Made by a program: the position numbers and the translations under genes. The notes beneath the pieces were generated by a model, which worked only from the letters and a program-made list of their open reading frames with translations, was not told where the DNA came from and did no database searches. A stretch of 64,000 nucleotides of DNA from Sphaerosporella brunnea (taxonomy: Eukaryota > Ascomycota > Pezizomycetes > Pezizales > Pyronemataceae). This document shows, one piece after another, positions 12,701 to 24,320 of the stretch. The stretch spans positions 27,770 to 91,769 of the forward strand of contig VXIS01000188.1 of the NCBI GenBank assembly GCA_008704415.1, in the 5' to 3' direction. The stretch's first letter is position 1. Each line of letters opens with the position of its first letter.

Positions 12701-13528
12701 GGCTTGCGCAGGTTGGTTGAGACACCTCCGTGTTCACCGCCGCCTTCCAAGGCTCGGACTATTGCAACCATTGCGATTGGTGTCCCCCGCGACACTTTAC
12801 TGCAGTTCTGATGATGTTCCGATCCTCACATCCTGGTGGCATCGGCTTCAAAATCCGGTTGGGGAGGTATGCTGCATGCAGCTATTCAAATCTCCCCGGT
12901 GCCTAACAACTCCTTGTGCAAGTTGAATTATCCGTTGTCGATAAAATGGTATTGGAGGCCCACACAAAAGGTGAGAGCAAAAGGCCTTACCACAACGAAA
13001 ACGGCAGGCAACGCTGCAAGGACAAGCTTCACCAATCACCGAGAATTTCGAGAGCTGACAGGTCAAGATGATCAAGATATACCAGTAACAGTTTAGACCG
13101 ATTGGCTGAACACCTTTCTCGTTCGCTTTGGGGTGCCTCTATTCCGGCAACCGGGGCTGAGCAGCTTTTATGCAATCCCGAAAACCAAATGTGCTGTGCG
13201 TCTGCATTGGTAATTGCCGGCCCAAAACCCCGTCTGGGATATTTGAAGCGGCGTTGAACTAAAGGCCCCCTCGTCTTGCAGGCTTAGGTGGCTTCAACGT
13301 CAAAATGCAGGACACACCAGATAGAGCAAGGCCCCGCCCCCACTGCGGCACCGCCTACGGCTTTGGGTTTGCTCGAGATAAAGCGGACAAGCGGGGTAGA
13401 AATTTGCCTGCCTGCATATTCTGCATTACGAAGTGCAGAATTACCAGATTCTGGAGTAGATAACCTCCTTTGCATCCGTCCCGTCAGCTTGTCACCCCCA
13501 GTCGAATACCTCCGGCCCAAGTCGCGCA
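9782..13528. other. Gene-free region
   Basis: No coding region could be supported over 3.7 kb. Open frames are short and show no domain motif, and I found no clean repeat structure. The 3' end must hold the promoter of the methyltransferase gene that begins at 13529. Confidence 0.4.
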
Positions 13529-14927
13529 ATGTCAAACTCTCCAACAATGCACGTAGTCGAAGTTGACCCAGCTCTTGTACGTCGCGTCGCGCGTTCCCCC
13601 CCATCTGCGTGCACACCTGAATTGACCTCCTCGGTCAGCAGGAAGACTTAAACAGCGACGATTACGCGTCCTCCGGCTACGAGAACAGTCTCTCCAGCTC
13701 TATTGAGCAATATGCCTATGAAAATGGTATCCGGCCTAGGAGATCTCTGACTAAATTAAATAGTAACGCGAAACAGGACGGCGCTATCACACATACTTCG
13801 GCGATGACAAAAACCTCCAGCCCACAGACGAGACGGAGCAGGACCGGCTCGATCTCCACCATGAGATCTTTTTGATATTGCTCGGAGGAAGATTGCACCT
13901 CGCTCCCATCGGAAAAACACCACAGCGCATTCTCGATGTCGGGACAGGCACGGGAATTTGGGCGATAGAAATGGCGGACAAGTACCCGAATGCGATGGTT
14001 TTTGGCCTGGACCTCAGGTGTGAAAATACACAAAATGAAAATGCTTGCGAGAATGCTAACCAACGTGTACCAGTCCGATCCAACCAAAATGGGTCCCACC
14101 AAACTGTCGCTTCGAGGTCGACGACGCGGAGCGGGATTGGACACACGAACTGGTATTTCTCTCCCACTTCTCGCCACGATGAATCCAAATCCGATGCTGA
14201 TTATATTTAGGACTACTTTGATTTCATACACATCCGAAACCTTGCACAGGCGATTTCAGACTGGCCCAAGCTGCTCTCCCAGGCTTACGAGTACATGTTC
14301 TCCCCTTTCGCCGACTGCCACGAAGACTAACGATTTGTCAAGATGCACTGCACCAGGCGGATATATCGAACTCGCCGAGCTTGAAACCGCGCCCCATAGC
14401 GACGACGGCACACTTGACAGCGCCACCGACTTGCTGCGGTACTTTTCGCTCCTGCACGAAGGGCTGGCACGGATGGGAAACCTGACTGCTGTGGCGGCCG
14501 AGACTCTAAAGAGCAACCTGGAGAACGCTGGGTTTGTTGCCCCTCTCCTCCCCCCTCCCCGGCTCTTCGACAATTCGCTAAATGAGCAAACGGTGATAGC
14601 TTCGTTGACGTCACGGTAACTACGAGGAAACATCCGTTGGCGCCGTGGCCGAAAGACCCGAAAATGAAACATGCCGGGGCTCTGGCGCTGTTGAGCTGTC
14701 AGACTGGGTTTCACGCGTATGGCATCGCGATATTTACGAGGGTGCTCGGAATCGATCCGGTGGAGGCCGATCGAATCTGCAGAGCGGCAATTGCCCAAAA
14801 TGGGAGTAGGTCCCATCACATCTATACCTACTAGTAAGTTGACCGGTCCACGGTGGTTTGTGTTTTATGTAGACTGGCGCTAATGAATCGCAGTCACGTT
14901 TTACATGCACGGAAGCCGTTGGCATGA
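13529..14927 (+). CDS. LaeA-like TAM-domain methyltransferase (8 exons)
   Basis: Exons: 13529-13576, 13639-13726, 13777-14017, 14074-14152, 14211-14290, 14343-14531, 14600-14833, 14894-14927. They sum to 993 nt, giving 330 residues, and every junction is GT...AG with the frame kept. The protein begins [16 protein letters not shown] and contains the family hallmark ENGRRYH (44-50), split by intron 2. It carries [13 protein letters not shown] (66-78), the SAM-binding motif [15 protein letters not shown] (97-110), a later acidic motif [10 protein letters not shown], and FDFIHIRNL...ISDWP (155-170). PGGYIEL (183-189) matches the post-motif III region. Proteins of this type are class I SAM-dependent methyltransferases related to LaeA, the global regulator of secondary metabolism; most paralogues have unknown substrates. 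No biosynthetic cluster genes are adjacent, so a cluster-specific role is not supported. The gene appears intact. The exact start rests on a 48-nt first exon that keeps phase. Confidence 0.9.
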
Positions 14928-16716
14928 TTGATGACGGGACATATGGCGAAGAATATTTGGTGTAATTATTGGGTTCCGGACACAGTGGTTGTCAGGATTG
15001 TTTTTCTCTTACCACGAATGATGAGTGATGTCGAGCGTAATTATGCTACAAAGTTGTGGGAATATGAAATGCCAATTTGAAGACACGGACTTGTCAAGCC
15101 TTGATCTGTGAACAATAGGTGTGGGTTCGATGGTATCTTTCTTGACTTCTTTAATCTCCGACTGCGCGTGGATAAACCAACGTCGCGGCGAGCCGTAACT
15201 TAATTCTGGTCGTCCTTGCATGTGGGTTTCGAAATCCCGAACCTATCACGGCCGGCATATATGGACTTTCGGTTGTGCACCCCCACGCCAACATCGGCTT
15301 GGAGATGAGATCCTGCATACATATGGCCTTTAACCCAAAACCTAACCGAGACTGGTACCGCATAAACTCCGAAACAAGAGACTCGACGGCGCGAATAGAA
15401 CCGAAATTCACCACTACTTGCCACTGGCACCGTGTTTTTTGGAGAGAGGACGTTCGGGTGCCGTGGGCCCTGCACACCACTTTCACAAATCCGCGAATCT
15501 GGTATTACATCACTATTTTTCGATAGAGAATCGCTCAATGAAGCAATTATGAGGTGGCTAGTGTAAGGATATTCACGGTTTATCACTCGGCACAACGTAG
15601 GCACGATGTCTGAAAACCGCCTGGGAAAAAACCTGATCGTTAGGCTTCAAAGTACGGATCCTCCGTCGCTCAACCCCACTGACCCGACCACACTCTCAAC
15701 TCCAAGAACTAACTCCCCTGGTAATAGTTATGGACCTCGAAGATGGGTCAGCCGCGGATGCAATCTCCGTGATGACCAATCCGGCGATGCCCTGAGGGAA
15801 TATGGGATCTACTCACCCTCCCCCGGCATTTTCGGGCCGTAAGGAGAACGATGCCCGGGGTGCCGGGGAAGATCTCCAGATCCCCCCCCCCACCCCCTTC
15901 TCTATTAGTGAGTTGATCCGGTAGCCTGTCATCGGTCTATTCAAGTAGAATGGCCAACTGCTGCTCATAGCTCCCGTCCAAGCGAACAGCCAATCCAACC
16001 CAACTCAGCCCTACAGTTCAATCAACCGCACAATTCATTCAAATACCTTCGTCCAGCAGTTTACAGCTAGCTATCTCTTTCAACACAATCGCCCTTGCGG
16101 TAACATTCCTGGCTATCCAAGGGACGCTTATGTCACCGCCCCCCAGCTCGATATGGCGACTTTTGTTGCAGATACAGTTGGTTGGACGTTCGGGATTCAT
16201 GGTAACGCCAGGGTTGGGGTTGAGTAGAGTGTTCAAGCTCAGATTCCAGATCATCCATCCCCAATGCGATGGCATAGCGATCAGTGTTCTCAACAGCCAG
16301 CCCGCCCGGCCGGCTGCATTGGCCGGATGTGGGCTGATCAAAAAGCCCGGCTTGCTGACTGTTTGGGCTGCAGCCCACGATGGATACCACAATGACAATA
16401 AACACGTTACTGCTATGAAATAAAAAGTACCTTGGCGGTATAACACGACAACGAGGAATGGATCACTAGATTGTGGTTTTCTGTAATATTACAGATCCTG
16501 ATAAGTCTATCGCTGCTGATTGAACTCTCCCACTCGCAGTGGCAGGTCTTCACCGGAGATCACTCGAAGCCTGGCAGCCGGACTCGAAACACGACCAGTC
16601 TTTGAAAGGGAGGCTAGTCAAGCCTCGAGCGTATTGGGACTTTTCTTTGCTCTCTGAGAAAGTCCAGCCAGGCCTGTACATGGCCCAGGCGGCTTTGATT
16701 GAGCCCGACCGATACC
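14928..16716. other. Intergenic; weak coding-like fragment near 15606-15905
   Basis: No intact gene seen. Between about 15606 and 15905 two plus-strand frames look protein-like (one starts MSENRLGKNLIVRL; the other, from about 15727, runs through GAGEDLQIPPPTPF), but a TGA at 15793 and a frame change break them. This may be a small decayed gene or a gene whose introns I could not resolve. A diverged repeat shared with 24199-24320 occupies about 16290-16423. Confidence 0.35.
16290..16423 (-). repeat. Dispersed repeat shared with 24199-24320
   Basis: Read on the minus strand, this segment aligns with 24199-24320 (+). Both encode a hydrophobic stretch ending in VVS-VG...PNS followed by AGLFDQPT. 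That suggests two relics of a gene with a membrane segment. Similarity is moderate and the ends are approximate. Confidence 0.45.
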
Positions 16717-16721
16717 GCGCC

Positions 16722-16836
16722 TGTAGGGATGTAGATAGGTGCGAGTGACGCTGGGTGCCCGGAGGTGGATAGATCTCGGGTCCTCGACCCTCCCTTCCAG
16801 TCAACCAACCTTTCCCCTACAACCGACCCCACCTCA
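16722..16836 (+). repeat. 5' LTR
   Basis: Starts TGTAGGGATG and ends CCACCTCA. Matches 18101-18213 over its full length with only a few differences. Preceded by the target duplication GCGCC. Confidence 0.9.
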
Positions 16837-16838
16837 TT

Positions 16839-16851
16839 TGGTAGCAGCAGG
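16839..16851 (+). promoter_or_regulatory. Primer-binding site candidate
   Basis: TGGTAGCAGCAGG, two bases after the 5' LTR. It begins with TGG, complementary to the CCA end of a tRNA, and the following bases resemble the initiator-methionine-type primer sites of fungal elements. Confidence 0.6.
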
Positions 16852-16936
16852 CGTACCTCATTACCTCGTAACGTTCCCTCCGCTCGTCAGAGTAAGCAAA
16901 AAACACGCAGCAAAACACCGAGCGTGGCGGCCAACA

Positions 16937-18100
16937 ATGCACTACAGTGCAGGAATGGACGAACTCGAACCACCCGGCAACCCGTGGATACCCCAGATGC
17001 CCGCGCAGGCGCAGATCGATCCCTTCGCGATGGCGATGTTTGAGGCTGAACACAACCGTCAGATGGCAGCCGCGCAGGTCGAGCACGAGCGGCGGATTAG
17101 TGAGGTTTAGGCCGCATGCGAACAGCGGCTGAACGCGATGCAGGCAGATCACAATCGGCAGATGGCGGAATTGCGAAGCCTACTCGCGCAACAGCAGCAG
17201 CAGCAGGCGCGACAGTACACCCCAACCCCGATCCCGAGTCCCGCGATGCCTGCTACCGCCCAGCGGCCCAACCGCTTCGATCCCGATTATAATCAGAAGC
17301 AGCAGCTGAAGGCGATCGCTCTCACGGCGTTCGAGGGTGAACTCGATCGCAAGTTGGTGGTGACGTTTATCCAGAAGGTCCGCCTTGCGGGTAATGTGAT
17401 GCGTCTTCGACCCGCAATTTCGGAAGCTGATTCCAATTCACTCATCGAATATGCGGCCGGTTGGTTCTCGCACGAACCGATGGACTGGTTGCAGCTGGTG
17501 GTTTTGGTGGATAATTACAGCACTACATACGACGATGCCGGGAACGACGGATTTCCCTTCACATTCGATGAGTTCGCAGACATGATGGTTCATTGTTTCT
17601 CCCCCACGGGAGCTACCGAGGATCTGTGGGCCGAGCTGGAGAAGATGCAGAGGAAGAAGTATGCTACGGCGTATGCCTTTCATCATGCCTTGTTGGGAAT
17701 CGCTAAGATGCTTGGAGTTTATCGGCGAACAGAGCAGAAAGGAGGGCGTGCCTTTGCCCTCTACGTCGAGAAGCTTACCGCGCGGGAGGAGAACATTTAC
17801 CAGTCGACGATGGCGACCCTCCACCGCGAGCGAAAGACCATGTATCTGGATGACCTGATGACATTGTGGAGAACGCCGAGTCGAATCGTCCAAACTTACC
17901 CTCCACCTCAACGGCTATCCCCGCTTCCTCTACTGCTTACTACTCCAGCCGCGGCCACTGGACCGACCCCGCAAGCGACGGAAGAGGCAAGCTTGGGTAA
18001 TGGAGGTGGAAGACGGCGGATCTCACGGGCTTCGAGGCAGACGATTGAGACGACCGAGAGGATTGAGATAGGGGAATTCTTTTTGTCATCGGGGGGGTGG
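16937..18100 (+). CDS. Gag-like protein of the LTR element (in-frame TAG)
   Basis: The frame starts with MHYSAGMDELEPPGNPW and runs for 57 codons to a TAG at 17108-17110, then continues in the same frame for more than 300 residues. The flanking residues (...RRISEV, then AACEQRLNAM...) read as one helix-rich segment with HNRQMA before and after the stop, so the TAG is most simply a CAG-to-TAG change. The core FADMMVHCFSPTGATEDLWAELEKMQRKKY...HHALLGIAKML matches the retrotransposon Gag capsid pattern. No CCHC zinc knuckle is visible. The frame stays open through the 3' LTR to 18478, which I take to be chance. Gag would package the element RNA; as written only a fragment would be made unless the stop is read through. 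Confidence 0.75.
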
Positions 18101-18213
18101 TGTAGGATGTATATAGGTGCGAGTGATGCTGGGTGCCCGGAGGTGGATAGATCTCGGGTCCTCGACCCTCCCTTCCAATCAACCAACCTTTCCCCTACAA
18201 CGGACCCCCCTCA
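18101..18213 (+). repeat. 3' LTR
   Basis: Starts TGTAGGATGT and ends CCCCCTCA. Preceded by the purine tract GGGGGGGTGG and followed by the target duplication GCGCC at 18214-18218. Confidence 0.9.
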
Positions 18214-18218
18214 GCGCC

Positions 18219-21144
18219 AGCCCGTGGGCTCCAGCCGTGGTTCTAAAATATGCGGAGTCCAAGGAAGACAAGTTTTATATCTAATGTACATGTCCTATCT
18301 ACGTCTCTCAAGCTCCACTTTACACAACGCATCTCATCCATTCTTTGAATACCAGCAAAGGCACCTGAGCTCATTACGCTGCCAGCTCTTGAAAAATTCA
18401 CGGGCGTTGATTGCATCATATTCTAGACCGCACCTGCGAACAGTTACTGTGAGTTTTGCACCGCTCTGCCGCCGCTGACATATCTATCTCGACCGTGGAG
18501 CCTCCTACTAGCTAGTTGCTGTTGCGGGGAGGTCAAACTGAGAGGATCATCACGAGGAGGTATGTAGTTAACTATCTACCAGCGAACTCATGAGAGCTCA
18601 CTCGTTGAAATACCCGAGTCATACCCTGTGACCAGGGTTACTGATGACATCAGGAGCCAGTCGTTGGCTACGAGGCCACGGCGTCAGGGTCAGGACACTT
18701 CCTCCATAACCAACGCAGTGGAAAACTGGCTACGCGCACAACAGTATTTCCACCAACGCCCGCCTGCGTTTCCTTGTTCCTCACGATTCCGCAGGATCTG
18801 TACCTTCCGCCTCCTGTGCTGCTATACCGTGCTCCCAGCGAGAACAAAAAGCGGCCATGCCAGCTTGTGTCCAGGGCTAAAAGCCAAAGCTCAATCGCCC
18901 ACATCCTTCTCCTCCCGGCATTGTATTCAAGTAGCCACTTTCTATCAAATGGAGGCGCCACTGACGAGGTTCGCCCACACAACCGGACAACCGTTGTAGT
19001 AAAGGAAGCCGGTCCGGTTTAGCAACCGACAAAGTCCGAGAGGGGAAAGATGGCGGGAATGAATTTTCCGTGTGCCCAACGTCCCTTGCAAGTACGCACG
19101 CCTTCTGCTCGTTCCCCGGAAGGAGAGACCGCGGCAAAAGGTCGATAGAAATAGCTCTCCGTCGATTCGGCTTTGCGCTAGCATGGATCGTCCATAGCTT
19201 CATCGCTGGGCGGAACTCCAGCCATAATGGATTTGGTACAGCATCCGTGTCACGGGCTCTGCGAGGAAAGCTCCGTTTCCACGCGCAGGTGTTGTCGGAG
19301 ATGTCGAGGGAGACTCGGAGCTGGTGGGTGCTAGGTGTGACGGCGAAGCAGAGAGTTGATCACGGTTTACATCACCCCCCGAAAGGTTCAGCGTGCAACT
19401 CGCAACTTCATTTCCTAACGGCGGACGGGGAAGATGAACAGCTCGGCTATTGCCTTCCAGCTCCACAAGTTGGCTCGGCAGCACTCGAGCTCTGTGGGCC
19501 ACTTTGCAAAAAGAGACAAAAGGATTGAGACTCAGTTGGTCGGTCTCGAATTGGGGTAGCTTACTAGATCCACAACAATCGACTGGCGTCCTGACGTAAT
19601 GTGGGCGTGGACCGAGCTCGAGGGCTGGATATAGTGATGGACACGAGCCGAGCCAAAAGCTCCAGCCAACATCTTTTTGGGCTTGAGTCGGCTCGAACCA
19701 AAGCGGCCCAGACTCAAGTTTTCACATGGAAATTTACAAGGCGTAAGAAACGTGGGTGATAGTGTATGAAGCGTTGAAAACCGGATTAGGACTAGTCCAA
19801 AGCCTGAGTGATATCGTATGATTCAAAATGGCGGCCTTCCCTCTTCCCGTACATTCCATCTGTACCGTGTGCTTCTCCAACTAATCGAACATCCCTTGCC
19901 AGGGTGATCCAATCGTGTCAGTGGCTTCCAGTAGCTCAAGCGCTATAATCAATCATCACCGACTTGGCTAATCTGTGCAGCGCACGGCTTCTGCTGCCCA
20001 AGAAGAGGGCGCTGCTGTGCAGGCTCCTGCAACCTCTAATGAGATACGACAACCAGAATTTCCGTTCCGTTCATGGGAGACTTTGCGTGTTACTACCAGA
20101 ACCGCAGACCACCGCATTTCTATACAAAGGAAGGGTTGTGTTTCGCGAGCAACCTCAAAGTCGTACTGCAAACACCGACAACACGCAGACTCGGGAAACG
20201 AAGGACCACAGAGACAGGCATCGAAGATGCCGTGAACTCCTTTTCAGACCTGCACACACATGGTACCGGAACACTGCCCGTCCGCACGATGTCTCCATTA
20301 AAACGTGCTTTTGCACGGCCGGCTCGTGTCCATCACTAGCTGGATAGGCACTGTTGTAGTGGTAATGGACACCACCTTACTTTGCAATCCAACACCCCAC
20401 CTGCTTGAAACGCGCGTTTGGCAACTCGAGTACTTTTGGATTTTAATAGACTCACGTGCGGTTTCAGGCTCACCATCGCCACATTTAACCCCCGCAAAAG
20501 CGCATCAATGTTCGACCGTTCGGGTCGACGGCTGGCTTCGCCTTAAGCAGCTTGGATGACGGATCGATGGCAAGCTGGGAAGCCAGTGTCGATGGCGGTT
20601 GAGGCCCGGTGTATGCCGCTCTGCTGGCTGGAAACACCTTTGTTGCTGAGTTATTCCAGGACACGCCGGCTATCCTGCGGTTTCGGCGGGGTACCAGTGG
20701 CGTGGTGGAGGAGGAGGCGGATGGTTCGTCGTCTTTGGGAGAGGAGAGGGAGGAGGAAAAGTGACCCGGCCCGTTTCTTCCCTTTGCCACCTCGGCTACA
20801 CTTTTCTTTTTGGTTCAGCTGCAGGTAACCCGTGAGGTAGCATCGATAATGGGACGCATAGGATAAAGTCTGCCATGATCGTTCGCGGTCGCGTACAGAT
20901 AACAAATTTGATTGCAAACAAACAAAAAGTTCCTGGAGCAAAAGCCCCGCGGGTTGGGTAACACAGCAGCATTGCCATTGGAATCGTTAGAAATTCAATG
21001 GGCCAATTCAGGTTTAATGGCGACTGAGGTTGCCCATTGAAGCTGGTACGCAGCACTTGATGAACTCCCCCCCCCCCCCCCACCCTCTTCTACACGGCTG
21101 CTTCGACCACCACATACACAACCAACCAAAACTTTCCCCGCGAA
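18219..21144. other. Gene-free region with decayed repeats
   Basis: No coding region supported. Around 19600-19735 and 20320-20340 there are GAGCCGAGCC-type and GTCCATCACTA segments that recur near 43880-43920, pointing to old dispersed repeats. A relic of a duplicated gene segment lies at about 20690-20990. The last 150 bp, including a C14 run near 21068, are the presumed promoter and 5' UTR of the gene at 21145. Confidence 0.4.
20690..20990 (-). repeat. Degenerate duplicated gene segment, copy 1
   Basis: Matches 34760-35075. On the minus strand both copies contain a segment like CNQ-C-LY-TANDH followed by YP-RP-IDA-S-V-C. Both are broken by stops and frame changes. They look like relics of the same unknown gene. 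Confidence 0.5.
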
Positions 21145-21720
21145 ATGCCTTCCAGAAAGAAAAGCACCTGCGCCCTCCCAGCCCACCTCCTCCGCCGCTC
21201 CCGCCGACTCTCCAACCTCGCCCCGCTGTTCGACGGCCACGGCATCGACAAGATCAAACCCCGCACCAGCAAGTACCGCTACGCCCTGACCGCCGCCGAC
21301 CTCGCCGCCGTTCCGGACCTCTACCGTGCAGCCACCAGAAACAAGCCCGCGCACTGGGGCGCGGCCTGCTTCCGCCGGCTCTTGAAGCGCCAGCCCTGGC
21401 CGAAGGGCACCGTCAAAGTGACCATCCAGGTCTTTCCAGGCGCGGAGTGGGTGGTCCCCGGTGACATACTCCGGATTGGAGACCCGGAGGCTTTTGAGAA
21501 GGATGATGACGACGACGAGAGCGATGAGGATGAGGTGGTGGAAGCGCAGGATGCAGACGCGGAGAGTGGGAGTGATGGAGACTCGGATGCGCTGCCGTAT
21601 TGGTACCAGAGCTTCGAGGAGGCGCGGAGGGAGGAGATCGGCGAGGAGGCGGATGGAGACAGCGACAGTGACGAGCCCGACGCGGAGGAACCCGTCGCTG
21701 GAGGAAATGCGGTAGTATAG
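21145..21720 (+). CDS. Acidic-tailed small protein (family with 47627-48095)
   Basis: Intact 191-residue single-exon frame, MPSRKKSTCALPAHLLRRS at the start. The N-terminal 60 residues are basic. A central segment FRRLLKRQPWPKG...VKVTIQVFPGAEWV...ILRI is followed by a long Asp/Glu/Ser tail from about residue 118, with DDDDDESDEDE. A second gene at 47627-48095 has the same plan: a V-I-V-PG-E-I core followed directly by an acidic tail, so the two look like distant paralogues. The charge layout suggests a nuclear or chromatin-associated protein, but this is inference and I recognise no named domain. GC-rich third positions and the long frame support a real gene. A T9 run lies about 45 nt after the stop. 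Confidence 0.6.
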   Translation: MPSRKKSTCALPAHLLRRSRRLSNLAPLFDGHGIDKIKPRTSKYRYALTAADLAAVPDLYRAATRNKPAHWGAACFRRLLKRQPWPKGTVKVTIQVFPGAEWVVPGDILRIGDPEAFEKDDDDDESDEDEVVEAQDADAESGSDGDSDALPYWYQSFEEARREEIGEEADGDSDSDEPDAEEPVAGGNAVV

Positions 21721-24198
21721 GCGCTGAGAAGGGGTATGAAGCCAAGCGTAGAAGTGGTTGCGGGGTTTTTTTTTCCTCCTTGCAGGTCTCTTTTTTCCAT
21801 TTGTTCTTTTCTTCTGTGCATGTGCTGTGGCGGACGATCGGTAAACACGCAGTCTATAAAGGGAGGTAAAAAAAAGCGACCGCAAAGGCTCAGCGTCCAG
21901 CCCCCTGATAGGCAACAGGAATCTGGAGGAGGGTTCGAGATCCGGAGGAGCATTTCCATGCTCCAGATTCGTTCTATCTTGCCGAAATGAGAACCAAACG
22001 TTTCAGAGAACGAAAGTCGAGCACTTTGTACGGCGGAAACAGTCCTGCACACAACGTGCCGAATCAAGTCGGTAGATCTGACGTGGTGAGCGGCACGGCA
22101 CAGGCAGCATCCCCAAGGCCTAGGCCGCCACCAGCGGGGGCAGCAGGCGTATATTTTGCAGATAGGCAGCAGGTTGGTTGTAGCCGTTTTTTTCGCAACA
22201 TAAAATCGCTGGGGAAGCGTATCCACCACAAATCTGTAGCTACCCGTGCTGCGGACCTCGTTCATAATGGGGACAGCGGGGGGTGGTTTGGAATTGAAAG
22301 CTGATTGGAATTCGGCTCTACAATCGCTAACGGGAAAGCTACAACAGCGTGTCGGCCAGACTGTGACTGAAGTCGAAACAGTTCACAGTCACTTTGCCGG
22401 CTTCCCGGCGACGTTGAGCAGGCAAGCCAGAAACATTGCACAACACTTGCCAAACACTATCAGAGGCCAACCGTTTATTGCAGGCTGCAGCTGCCCACTG
22501 CCACAGACCCGCACAGCCCAAACCCCGGCTGGCGATTCGTTGTTCGACCGAGTGCTGTTCGGTGAAGCAACTTCAGTGCAGCCTGACCAATACAAGTGAA
22601 CGTCCGCGTGGTAGCCACACGGCGAGCCATGATAAAGTCAGCTTCACTCAATCTTTAATCGCGTACAATAAGGGTGAAACGTCGGTGTGTGATATGATAG
22701 AGCTTACCCACGGGTCCGTGTGTACTATGGAGATAGATTTATGCACCGAGTCCGCTTGCCCGCTTCCTCACAAACAACCCGGCCGGCTATTTCGTCCCCA
22801 AACACTGCCGATCATTACTGTACGCGAGGGAAATTGTACTTTCCGCCGGCAATGCCAATGCCCACCGTCGGCGGGGCGTAGAGCTGGAACGATTCACGAC
22901 CCTCTTCAACCAGAAGCTTGCGCGGGGTGGACGCTGGAACCGATAGTCTGCGGACCCCAATCTGCGCATTACTAGTAACGAACGTCATTTGAATGTACAA
23001 GATGGAACGCCGTCCCGTCACGTCACGAGGTGGGAATCGAGTGCTGTGTGTGAGGACCTTGCTCTGCATCATTCGGCGTCCGCTTTTGAATCCTTCCACA
23101 CGAGTCGCGTGCGGTGCTATGCCGTCCCCAAAACTGGAGATTTCTCTTTCGAATCTTCACGGACAACCGTGCTCGGCCGCCGCCAAACGGGTGGCAAATT
23201 GGCAATGGCCGGTAGACTGCTTCGACCGCGGATCGTGCGCTTTGGCAGACGTTGCGGATGGCGCCTTTGCACGTGCAAGTCGCGACTTTGTGCCGAGTGA
23301 TAACCAGTGAAGCAACCGTGATGGCCATTCTGCACACCCGCGCAGCAGCCGGCTTTCCCACCACCCCAGCGCAGCCCAACGCAGCCAGCCATCGAGGACA
23401 TTGCCCCGAGCCCTCCCTCACCCCGCCACCCATCGTTGCTATCGCAGAACTTCCCACCCCGCGCCCGGCGATCACGGCTTCAGGCTTTTCGTTTCCGAGT
23501 CGATGTGTGCCGCGCTGGGGCCAGACACGATCCGGGATACGTACGTTCGCTGGGCCGGCGACGGGAGGGCATTGTCTGGACGCCGATGCGCTGTCCGCGA
23601 GTTAGCGAAAGCTATCAAAGCCCCGAAGGAGGAAACGGAACAGGCTGAAACCGCTGCCGGCGGAGAAGGTATCCCTTTCCGTCTTGTTCGGCGTCCATGC
23701 GCTGATGGGTCTGCAGGCGAAAAGCCGGGCGGTTGGCATCGGCGCCGTTGCGGATGCGGCCGTGGTCGCCGTGGGCCGGCGCGGCATCCCCACAGCAGGG
23801 TGAGGTCTGAGTTCTTTTGGAGACTACGGGCGTCCTCGTCAGCGCCGCATACGTTGGGGGTCAGTGCGTGCGTCGACGGTGGCTGTAGGGGGGCGAGCTG
23901 TGGCGGCGGCGGTGTTGGTGATGAGGGTGTCTCTTGGCTAGCAACAACACGTCTTTTTTTCTTTCTCAATCTTGACCATTTCATTGGGTGGCCACGGCGA
24001 GGGGACCGACGATTGCGCTCAAAGAGTGTGGGGACGTGACGGCCCGCTCGCTCAATTCTTCAGATTTGAGTGATCCCCGGTGAAGCCCCGCCACTGCGAG
24101 CGGCGGCGCCGATTAACCCATCAGGCTCTGTAATGCTACAGCAAACTCCCATCTGGCGGTTCCCTCCTCGTCGTCATTTTCCACTCCATATACGTTCC

Positions 24199-24320
24199 GT
24201 TTCATAGCAGCAGTTGGCATCGCGCTGGCCGTAGTTGTCGTCTCCGTCGTGGGCGGCGGCCCAAACAGCCCAGCCGGGCTTTTCGATCAACCCACGTGCG
24301 GCTCCTTAGCCGGCCAGCAG
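24199..24320 (+). repeat. Dispersed repeat shared with 16290-16423
   Basis: Second copy of the segment encoding a valine-rich hydrophobic stretch followed by PAGLFDQPT. See the minus-strand copy at 16290-16423. Confidence 0.45.

Larger units (their letters stand above)
16717..18218 (+). mobile_element. Non-autonomous Gag-only LTR retrotransposon with TSD
   Basis: Complete small LTR element. The 5' LTR is 16722-16836 (115 bp) and the 3' LTR 18101-18213 (113 bp). They are near-identical, start TGTAGG and end CTCA. The element is bracketed by a perfect 5-bp target duplication GCGCC (16717-16721 and 18214-18218). Two bases after the 5' LTR lies a primer-binding-site candidate TGGTAGCAGCAGG (16839-16851). 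Immediately before the 3' LTR is a purine tract GGGGGGGTGG. Between them there is only a Gag-like frame; no protease, reverse transcriptase, RNase H or integrase is present, so it must have depended on another element for movement. The near-identity of the LTRs and the intact TSD suggest a fairly recent insertion. Confidence 0.9.

Noticed and set aside
15606..15842. 78-codon frame as a real gene
   Set aside because: A second frame is more protein-like in the same place but is stopped by TGA at 15793; no consistent exon model was found, so it is only mentioned in the intergenic entry.
20995..21915. Minus-strand frame of 306 codons overlapping the same gene
   Set aside because: Antisense shadow in a GC-rich region; the plus frame has the better start, tail and family match.
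21321..22265. Long minus-strand frame of 314 codons opposite the gene at 21145
   Set aside because: Serine-rich composition is the complement of the acidic tail; it crosses the gene and its 3' flank without any motif.
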